Below, piece after piece: positions 1 to 4,424 of a DNA stretch of 6,446 nucleotides. Within the stretch, counting starts at the first letter, position 1. Each line of letters opens with the position of its first letter. Under the pieces are notes generated by a model. It was given only the letters and a program-made list of their open reading frames with translations. It was not told where the DNA came from and made no database searches. The stretch is from Pseudomonadales bacterium (lineage in GTDB: Bacteria; Pseudomonadota; Gammaproteobacteria; Pseudomonadales; UBA3067): NCBI GenBank assembly GCA_016763235.1, contig JAESUE010000239.1:1-6446 (forward strand), read 5' to 3'. The position numbers were made by a program, and so were the translations under genes.

Positions 1-12
1 AATAATTTAGTT

Positions 13-20
13 AAGGAGGA
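13..20 (+). promoter_or_regulatory. Strong Shine-Dalgarno for the coiled-coil gene
   Basis: AAGGAGGA lies with its GGAGG core five bases before the ATG at 25. This is a near-complete match to the anti-Shine-Dalgarno and is much stronger than the sites before purM or metG. It fixes the start at 25 and suggests efficient translation. The promoter must lie left of the window. Confidence 0.9.
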
Positions 21-24
21 TCCT

Positions 25-570
25 ATGGGACTATTTTCAAAAGAGCGCGCTGAATCCGGCCACCCAAGTACACTGGAAGATGGCAATATTAGCTTCGGCT
101 CTGAAGAGGTATACAGAGAAAAAAATGAATCTAGGGCAGTCCTTAATTCACAGAAATTAAAATCAAAATACGGCATCGACGATACCATCAAGTTATTACG
201 CAAACTCTCACACATTGACGATGATGTTAAAATAGTCGTCGCAAAAACCACGTTGGAATCAATGAATGTCGTAATCAGCGATATCATATCTGACGCGAAC
301 ACCAAAGAAGAAAAAGTCTCCATACAAATAACCCTGCTCAAAGATGAAATTGCAGACTTGGAGATTGAGATCAAAAAGCGCAACGATCAAATTTCGGGAC
401 TAGGGAAAGACCTATCTGAAACAAAGGAAGTAAGGGTATGCCTAGAAAAAGGAGAACCGAAGGAAAAACATGCTACGAAAGAAGCTAAGCAAATGAAAAA
501 TAGCGCCAAAAAACCTAGTGTTAATGGGCCAGAAGCAGGGAAAACATCTGACATTCAGCCCAAAGAATAG
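25..570 (+). CDS. Uncharacterised coiled-coil protein, 181 aa
   Basis: I cannot assign a function. The product has 181 residues, is strongly hydrophilic and lysine/glutamate rich, and has no signal peptide or membrane segment, so it is probably cytoplasmic. Three zones are visible. Residues 1-45 are polar, starting MGLFSKERAE. Residues 48-92 form a compact, probably helical segment beginning KYGIDDTIKLLRKL and ending SDIISDA. Residues about 95-140 form a coiled coil with regular heptads: I102, I109, I116, I123 and L130 in one core position, and L105, L112, R119 and L126 in the other. The tail from about 142 is basic, low in complexity and probably disordered. The layout recalls small proteobacterial proteins with a conserved helical segment followed by a coiled coil, but this is recall only. 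The start is set by the strong Shine-Dalgarno at 13-20. A palindrome begins eight bases after the stop, so the gene probably ends its transcript here. It converges on the small minus-strand gene at 641-835. Confidence 0.85.
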   Translation: MGLFSKERAESGHPSTLEDGNISFGSEEVYREKNESRAVLNSQKLKSKYGIDDTIKLLRKLSHIDDDVKIVVAKTTLESMNVVISDIISDANTKEEKVSIQITLLKDEIADLEIEIKKRNDQISGLGKDLSETKEVRVCLEKGEPKEKHATKEAKQMKNSAKKPSVNGPEAGKTSDIQPKE

Positions 571-577
571 CAGCCAT

Positions 578-601
578 TTAGCCCAATAACTATTGGGCTA
601 A
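578..601 (+). terminator. Palindrome after the coiled-coil gene, probable terminator
   Basis: TTAGCCCAATA at 578-588 is perfectly complementary to TATTGGGCTAA at 591-601. This gives a stem of about 10 bp with a realistic four-base loop. It starts eight bases after the stop codon at 568-570. The following bases (ATATCTAGTTT) are only weakly T-rich, so it is an imperfect intrinsic terminator and may instead stabilise the mRNA 3' end. Being symmetric, it could also act on minus-strand transcripts. Confidence 0.6.
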
Positions 602-625
602 TATCTAGTTTAAAACTGCACAAAG

Positions 626-657
626 AAACCCTGAAAGAACTCATTTTTCAGGGTTTT
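626..657. terminator. Bidirectional-type terminator hairpin between convergent genes
   Basis: AAACCCTGAAA at 626-636 pairs perfectly with TTTCAGGGTTT at 646-656 around a nine-base loop. On the plus strand it is followed by a T-rich run (TTTTCATTTTTAT). On the minus strand the stem is followed by TTTCTTTG. The A-tract/stem/T-tract form fits a terminator usable from both sides, serving the coiled-coil gene and the small minus-strand gene. It overlaps the coding end of the latter: the stop codon at 641-643 lies in the loop and the last codons lie in the stem. Confidence 0.7.
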
Positions 658-835
658 CATTTTTATACAGCTCTATAAAGTCGACCAAGCCCTGCTTGGC
701 TTCGTCCTTTGAGTCAAAGGGCCCTAGTTCATCCCCTTCACGTAGCTTTGCATACCAGCCGCCCTCTTCACTATAAAAGCGGTCTGTTCGGTAATAAGTT
801 TTAGTGTCTGTTTCACCACAACGTTTTTCAGTCAT
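641..835 (-). CDS. Small DUF6316-like protein, 64 aa
   Basis: A 64-residue soluble, acidic protein of unknown function. The sequence starts MTEKRCGE, has the segment YYRTDRFYSEEGGWYAKLRE, then LGPFDSKDEAKQGLVDFI, and ends in a charged tail. The pattern of RTDRF, an aromatic GGWY turn, and GPF followed by a residue-spaced EA helix matches my memory of the DUF6316 family of short gammaproteobacterial proteins. That family has no known role, and the assignment is recall, not a search. An upstream in-frame ATG at 863-865 would add ten residues. I prefer the ATG at 833-835 because AGAGAGG lies eight bases before it, and because the best promoter candidate would start transcription close to 863. 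The gene appears monocistronic, transcribed away from purM, with its 3' end inside a terminator hairpin. Confidence 0.7.
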   Translation of the reverse strand: MTEKRCGETDTKTYYRTDRFYSEEGGWYAKLREGDELGPFDSKDEAKQGLVDFIELYKNENPEK

Positions 836-850
836 AGAGGCTACCTCTCT
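836..850 (-). promoter_or_regulatory. Start-deciding RBS within a small hairpin
   Basis: Read on the minus strand, AGAGAGG (complement of 844-850) is eight bases before the ATG at 833-835, which decides the start of the small gene. The same bases form an inverted repeat, AGAGG-TAG-CCTCT (complement of 836-848), ending directly at the start codon. The Shine-Dalgarno could therefore be partly occluded by a five-base-pair hairpin. Confidence 0.6.
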
Positions 851-869
851 CATATAATGATTCACCTAG

Positions 870-899
870 AGTATAGCCAACAGGTTTCAGACTTTGCCA
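870..899 (-). promoter_or_regulatory. Candidate promoter of the small DUF6316-like gene
   Basis: On the minus strand TATACT (complement of 870-875) is a 5/6 match to a sigma70 -10 box. An 18-base spacer separates it from a weak -35, TGGCAA (complement of 894-899). Transcription would start near 863, giving a leader of roughly 28 bases to the preferred start at 835. The weak -35 keeps this tentative. Confidence 0.35.
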
Positions 900-945
900 T
901 GCTACACACAAACACAACAACTTACCCGCTCAATACGTACTGCTA

Positions 946-974
946 ACCACTCTCGGCTGAATAAATACCACTCT
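946..974 (+). repeat. ACCACTCT direct repeat upstream of purM promoter
   Basis: The octamer ACCACTCT occurs at 946-953 and again at 967-974, so the copies start 21 bases apart, about two helical turns. They lie just upstream of the candidate purM promoter. That position and phasing would suit a dimeric activator or a tandem operator, but two octamers could also be chance. I do not recognise the sequence as a known operator. Confidence 0.35.
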
Positions 975-989
975 ATTAATGCCCTGAGA

Positions 990-1018
990 TTGGTGAGAAG
1001 CCACGAAACTGTTAAACT
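990..1018 (+). promoter_or_regulatory. Candidate purM-purN operon promoter
   Basis: TTGGTG at 990-995 (3/6 match to a -35), a 17-base spacer, and TAAACT at 1013-1018 (4/6 match to a -10) preceded by TGT at 1010-1012, an extended -10 element. Transcription would start near 1025, leaving a leader of about 58 bases before purM. I see no PurR-type operator (ACGCAAACGTTTGCGT-like) anywhere in 836-1082. The remainder of that gene-free stretch shows no other clear element. Confidence 0.4.
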
Positions 1019-1082
1019 AGACGATTAGCTTAAATTTTAAAGTAGCCCTTTCAAGTTAACCATTCAAGAACCTGAGAATCTT

Positions 1083-2120
1083 ATGAGCAAACCCTCCCTC
1101 ACGTACCGCGACGCTGGTGTCGATATCAATGCAGGTAATGAACTTGTTCAGCGCATAAAAAGCATTAGTCGGAAAACCAAACGCCCAGAGGTATTAGGAG
1201 GCTTAGGTGGGTTTGGGGCGCTGTGTGAAATACCCCAGGGTTACGACCATCCTGTATTGGTGTCTGGTACGGACGGTGTAGGCACCAAGCTAAAACTGGC
1301 GATAGAATTAAAAAAACACGACACAGTGGGCATTGATCTTGTGGCCATGTGTGTTAACGATCTTATCGTCACGGGTGCTGAACCACTGTTTTTTCTAGAT
1401 TATTACGCCACAGGAAAGCTTGATATTGATACGGCTGCCAGTGTCATTTCAGGTATCGGCGAGGGCTGCCTGCAAGCCGGCTGTGCCTTGGTTGGAGGGG
1501 AAACGGCGGAAATGCCCGGCCTATACGAAGGTGAAGACTACGACTTGGCGGGCTTTTGTGTTGGCGTTGTAGAAAAATCCCTTATCATCGATGGTTCAAA
1601 AGTAGCGGCAGGAAATGTCTTAATTGCTTTAGGTTCCTCTGGGCCCCACTCCAACGGCTACTCCTTAATACGCAAAGTTCTGTCCCTCCCAGATGTTTCC
1701 ATTAATGAAACAGTTGATGGACAAGCCCTCTCAGAAATCCTCATGACCCCCACTCGCATCTACGTCTCCTCTCTTCAGGCGCTTATGAAAGAGGTTCCTG
1801 TGAATGCTATCGCACATATCACCGGTGGCGGGTTAACCGAAAACCTACCTCGTGTTCTGCCTCAAAACACCCGCGCTGAGATAGACACCGATTCATGGCA
1901 ATGGCCTGCGGTTTTTCAGTGGTTGCAGGATAAAGGACAAATTGAGACCGCTGAAATGTATCGCACCTTTAACTGTGGAGTAGGCATGGTGCTATGTATT
2001 CCGGCAGATCATGCGGAAAAGGCCCTTGCCGTGCTCAATAGTGCGGGGGAAAATGCGTGGGTGATTGGATCCATCACTCCCGGTAGCAATACCGAACCTT
2101 ACGTTGTGATACCAGAATAG
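1083..2120 (+). CDS. purM: Phosphoribosylformylglycinamidine cyclo-ligase (AIR synthetase)
   Basis: PurM catalyses the fifth step of de novo purine synthesis in the cytoplasm: ATP-dependent ring closure of FGAM to aminoimidazole ribonucleotide (AIR). The product has 345 residues, which I recall as the E. coli length. Family hallmarks are all present: the N-terminal SLTYRDAGVDINAGNELV at 5-22; the glycine-rich GGLGGFGAL at 39-47; the SGTDGVGTKLKLA nucleotide-binding loop at 61-73; the VGIDLVAMCVNDL segment at 82-94; VGGETAEMPGLY at 137-148; SSGPHSNGYSL at 185-195; and ITGGGLTENLPRVLP at 246-260 in the AIRS C-terminal domain. The start ATG has only a weak GAG six bases upstream, but the N-terminus fits the family exactly. 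It is the first gene of an apparent operon with purN and the DUF3108 gene. A candidate extended -10 promoter lies at 990-1018. No truncation or missing motif is visible. Confidence 0.98.
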   Translation: MSKPSLTYRDAGVDINAGNELVQRIKSISRKTKRPEVLGGLGGFGALCEIPQGYDHPVLVSGTDGVGTKLKLAIELKKHDTVGIDLVAMCVNDLIVTGAEPLFFLDYYATGKLDIDTAASVISGIGEGCLQAGCALVGGETAEMPGLYEGEDYDLAGFCVGVVEKSLIIDGSKVAAGNVLIALGSSGPHSNGYSLIRKVLSLPDVSINETVDGQALSEILMTPTRIYVSSLQALMKEVPVNAIAHITGGGLTENLPRVLPQNTRAEIDTDSWQWPAVFQWLQDKGQIETAEMYRTFNCGVGMVLCIPADHAEKALAVLNSAGENAWVIGSITPGSNTEPYVVIPE

Positions 2121-2153
2121 CATCTAGGGCCCCTCTATTTAGCGAATCCTGTA

Positions 2154-2195
2154 ACGGTTCAGGTTGCACGAAAAACAGAGTGCAAGCTGAATTGT
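2154..2195 (+). other. Strong intercistronic hairpin between purM and purN
   Basis: TTCAG-G-TTGCAC at 2158-2169 pairs with GTGCAA-G-CTGAA at 2180-2191 around a ten-base loop, giving 11 paired positions with a single G-G mismatch. Two G-U pairs, a C-G and an A-T can extend the stem outward to 2154 and 2195. It sits 33 bases after the purM stop and ends ten bases before the purN Shine-Dalgarno. No T tract follows, so it does not look like an intrinsic terminator. An mRNA-stabilising, processing or REP-like element is more likely, but the role is inference. Confidence 0.65.
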
Positions 2196-2205
2196 CACAC
2201 AGAAT

Positions 2206-2211
2206 AGGAAG
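2206..2211 (+). promoter_or_regulatory. purN ribosome binding site
   Basis: AGGAAG lies four bases before the ATG at 2216 (six from the GGA core). It supports the start chosen for purN and shows that purN initiates independently rather than by coupling to purM, which stops 95 bases earlier. Confidence 0.8.
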
Positions 2212-2215
2212 TTAA

Positions 2216-2899
2216 ATGCCTGCATCACCAACGTTTTCCATTGCCGTACTGATATCCGGCAACGGTTCTAACCTGCAAGCCATTATCGATGCAATTAAAA
2301 ATAACGAGCTTGACGCAACAATCAAGCTCGTTATCAGCAACCGTCAGAATGCCAAAGGGCTTGACCGAGCCAAAGAAGCAGGCATTCCAACGCTTTTAGT
2401 CGATCACACTCTCTACCTCAATCGCGAAGAATTCGACCAAGCGATGCTCGATGCACTGACCCGCTACCAGCCCGACCTAGTCGTGCTGGCAGGCTTTATG
2501 CGTATACTCTCGGCCAAGTTTGTAAGCGCCCTCTGTGGCAAATTAATCAATATTCACCCTTCTCTGCTACCGCTCCACAAGGGCACTCACACCCACAAAC
2601 GCGCCCTAGAAGCGAATGATTCGATTCATGGTTGCAGTATCCACTATGTGACAAAAGAGTTAGATGGAGGCCCTGTTATTGCTCAATCGCAAGTCCCCAT
2701 CTATCCTAACGATACTGAAGAACTTCTGGCCGTTCGCGTACAGAAAGAAGAACACAGGCTCTACCCTCTTTGCATTGGCTTAATCGCCAAAAAAAAGCTG
2801 GAATTAGTTGATGGGGCACCGGTCTTAGATAAGCAACCGCTTACAAACGGCGGGATAAAATTTCGTCAATCTAACTATGATACTTATTATTTGAAATGA
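2216..2899 (+). CDS. purN: Phosphoribosylglycinamide formyltransferase (GAR transformylase)
   Basis: PurN transfers a formyl group from 10-formyltetrahydrofolate to GAR, giving FGAR, the third step of de novo purine synthesis. The product has 227 residues; from memory E. coli PurN is 212, the excess being a few residues at each end. The N-terminal phosphate-binding loop ISGNGSNLQAII is at 13-24. The folate-site segment VVLAGFMRILS is at 89-99. The catalytic Asn-His-Asp triad is intact: N112 and H114 in INIHPSLLP and D150 in KELDGGPVI. GTHTHKRALEA at 123-133 and the HGCSIHYVT segment at 138-146 complete the substrate and formyl-folate site. The loop after HPSLLP reads LHKGTHTH, where I recall KYPGLHTH in E. 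coli, so one loop residue is Thr instead of Leu. It follows purM after a 95-base gap and overlaps the next gene by four bases. Confidence 0.98.
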   Translation: MPASPTFSIAVLISGNGSNLQAIIDAIKNNELDATIKLVISNRQNAKGLDRAKEAGIPTLLVDHTLYLNREEFDQAMLDALTRYQPDLVVLAGFMRILSAKFVSALCGKLINIHPSLLPLHKGTHTHKRALEANDSIHGCSIHYVTKELDGGPVIAQSQVPIYPNDTEELLAVRVQKEEHRLYPLCIGLIAKKKLELVDGAPVLDKQPLTNGGIKFRQSNYDTYYLK

Positions 2900-3627
2900 A
2901 TATTAAAAAGCAAAGGCATCGAGTATTAGCATCTATCATAATCTCCCTGATTTCCTTGCTGCTTTCAACACAAGGCTCGTGCCAACAGAGCTCTATCCAA
3001 CCTTTTACAGCCACTTACGATTCCGTTTGGTACCCTCTCGCCCTGAAAGGTAGCGCCTCTCGCTCCCTAAACGTAAAAAACAAACATCACAGCTTGTTCC
3101 AATTTGAAGGAAAAATCATGGGAACAACGTTGCAAGAAAGCACCTCGCTGCAATGGCAAGGCTGCTCACCCATACCACGCTCATTTTCTCGAATAAAAAA
3201 ACATATTTTCAGCAAAAAGATGACAGTTCAACAAATTTTTAATTGGCCTGCAAAACTGGTCAGCGCTCGCCATAAAGATAACAAAGTCACTATCACTATC
3301 ACTGCCCCCACATTCGACCCGTTGAGCTATCAACTCGCACTACGTTGCGACCTTAAACAAGGTAAAAAGCACTTTGAATACAGCGTTATTCGCAAAACAA
3401 AAATCAAACGATATGTCTTTGAGGTGATTGGAGAAGAAAATATCGTCACACGCCTCGGGTTACTACCCACTATCAAGGTCGCTCGAAGCAGCGACGCTGG
3501 GAGTCAAAAACAAACCACGCTTTGGTTTTCAAAGCAGCATGACTTCACACTCGTTAAACTTGAGCAAAAAGAATCGGACAATAACCACTACGTTTTCACT
3601 ATCCGAGAGTTGATAGTCCACCAGTAG
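2896..3627 (+). CDS. Exported DUF3108-type protein, coupled to purN
   Basis: A 243-residue protein of no known function, probably periplasmic or envelope-associated. The N-terminus is a Sec signal peptide: basic residues 1-9 (MNIKKQRHR), a hydrophobic core at about 10-24, and a likely cleavage site near 26-30. The mature part resembles DUF3108: PFTATYDSVWYPLALKGSA near 36-54, DPLSYQLALRCDLKQG at 141-156, a KRYVFEVIGEE strand at 171-181, TRLGLLPTIKVAR at 185-197, and TTLWFSKQHDFTLVKLEQ at 207-224, suggesting a beta-rich fold. The family call rests on recalled patterns. Three cysteines (C29, C90, C151) are visible. C29 lies near the cleavage site, but QGSC is not a proper lipobox. Its ATG overlaps the purN stop in ATGA, with no good Shine-Dalgarno of its own, so translation is probably coupled to purN. 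The link to purine synthesis is positional only. No clear terminator is visible before the convergent dcd gene. Confidence 0.82.
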   Translation: MNIKKQRHRVLASIIISLISLLLSTQGSCQQSSIQPFTATYDSVWYPLALKGSASRSLNVKNKHHSLFQFEGKIMGTTLQESTSLQWQGCSPIPRSFSRIKKHIFSKKMTVQQIFNWPAKLVSARHKDNKVTITITAPTFDPLSYQLALRCDLKQGKKHFEYSVIRKTKIKRYVFEVIGEENIVTRLGLLPTIKVARSSDAGSQKQTTLWFSKQHDFTLVKLEQKESDNNHYVFTIRELIVHQ

Positions 3628-3717
3628 ACTGCCAGCAAGCTCATAGAACCCACCTCATGTTTTGGCCGCTCCCAAAGCCTCATTAATCGAACGAAGCCAG
3701 CCCACAGGCCCGTGCCT

Positions 3718-4284
3718 CTATGCCTTGGGCAAAGTAACCCCTCTCTGACCCTGATATTTGCCACCACGGTCTTTATAAGACGTTTCACACACTTCATCCG
3801 CTTCAAAAAATAGCATCTGTGCCACACCCTCATTGGCATAGATTCGCGCAGGTAGATTGGTGGTATTGGAAAACTCCAGCGTAACGTGGCCTTCCCACTC
3901 TGGCTCCAAAGGCGTTACATTCACAATAATGCCACATCGCGCATAGGTAGATTTACCGAGACAAATGGTTAAAACACTGCGAGGAATGTGAAAATACTCA
4001 ATAGTACGCGCTAACGCGAAAGAGTTAGGAGGAATCACACAGGTATCACCCACGACATCCACAAAGCTCGACTCGTCAAAATTCTTAGGATCAACCGTTA
4101 CAGAGTTAATGTTGGTAAACACCTTAAACTCCCTCGAACAGCGCACATCATACCCATAGCTTGATGTGCCGTAAGAGATAACTCGCTGATCACCGCTATA
4201 ACGAACTTGTGTAGGCTCAAAGGGTCCAATCATCCCTTGACCCTCAGCCATACGGCGAATCCACTTATCTGACTTAATACTCAT
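3718..4284 (-). CDS. dcd: dCTP deaminase
   Basis: Dcd deaminates dCTP to dUTP and ammonia in the cytoplasm. dUTPase then makes dUMP, the precursor for thymidylate synthesis. The product has 188 residues, the length I recall for the Pseudomonas type, and matches that type along its whole length, starting MSIKSDKWIRRMAEGQGMI. Key sites are present: SSYGYDVR at 41-48, the PPNSFALART segment at 85-94, the GKSTYAR motif with S112 and R116, and VTLEFSNTT containing the catalytic glutamate E137 (equivalent to E138 of E. coli by motif alignment). The C-terminal KDRGGKYQGQRGVTLPKA closes the nucleotide site. The start has only a distant AGGG ten bases upstream, but the N-terminus fits the family. The gene is convergent with the purine operon and divergent from metG. 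A -10 box TATGAT lies about 36 bases upstream. Confidence 0.98.
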   Translation of the reverse strand: MSIKSDKWIRRMAEGQGMIGPFEPTQVRYSGDQRVISYGTSSYGYDVRCSREFKVFTNINSVTVDPKNFDESSFVDVVGDTCVIPPNSFALARTIEYFHIPRSVLTICLGKSTYARCGIIVNVTPLEPEWEGHVTLEFSNTTNLPARIYANEGVAQMLFFEADEVCETSYKDRGGKYQGQRGVTLPKA

Positions 4285-4319
4285 TCCGCTAAAACCCTAT
4301 CATTAATGCAAAACGCAGC

Positions 4320-4325
4320 ATCATA
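4320..4325 (-). promoter_or_regulatory. Candidate dcd promoter -10 box
   Basis: On the minus strand TATGAT (complement of 4320-4325) is a 5/6 match to the sigma70 -10 consensus. It would give a start near 4313 and a leader of roughly 30 bases before dcd. No convincing -35 is seen at 17-18 bases upstream, where the sequence is only T-rich. Confidence 0.4.
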
Positions 4326-4349
4326 CACCCTTTAAAGAAGCAGAAAAAA

Positions 4350-4378
4350 TTGTTTTACTGAGCCTGTGTCGTTATATT
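4350..4378 (+). promoter_or_regulatory. Candidate metG promoter
   Basis: TTGTTT at 4350-4355 (TTG matches the -35) and TATATT at 4373-4378 (5/6 match to the -10) are separated by exactly 17 bases. Transcription would start near 4385, about 40 bases before the metG ATG. The dcd promoter candidate lies about 25 bases to the left and points away, so the two could share one regulatory interval. Confidence 0.55.
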
Positions 4379-4424
4379 TGGTGCCTTTCCAAAATAAGCC
4401 TCCTACACTGCTGTGACCTATAAA

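Noticed and set aside
836..1082. PurR operator or purine riboswitch upstream of purM
   Set aside because: No ACGCAAACGTTTGCGT-like palindrome and no conserved purine-aptamer core are visible in the leader.
2920..2990. Lipoprotein signal for the DUF3108-type protein (C29)
   Set aside because: The residues before the cysteine are QGS, and the -3 position lacks the Leu/Val/Ile/Ala of a lipobox. An ordinary Sec signal peptide fits better.
3598..3617. Inverted repeat ACTATC/GATAGT at the end of the DUF3108 gene
   Set aside because: It is a six-base AT-rich stem inside coding sequence with no T tract, and is likely to be chance.
3628..3717. Terminator between the convergent DUF3108 gene and dcd
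   Set aside because: Only short stems are present (TTTGG/CCAAA at 3661-3676, AGGC/GCCT near 3706-3717), without T tracts. None is good enough to call.
3588..3839. Minus-strand open frame of 83 codons at the dcd 3' end
   Set aside because: It overlaps dcd and the DUF3108 gene in other frames, has an unnatural composition (many Arg, Trp and Cys) and no ribosome site. It is a shadow frame.
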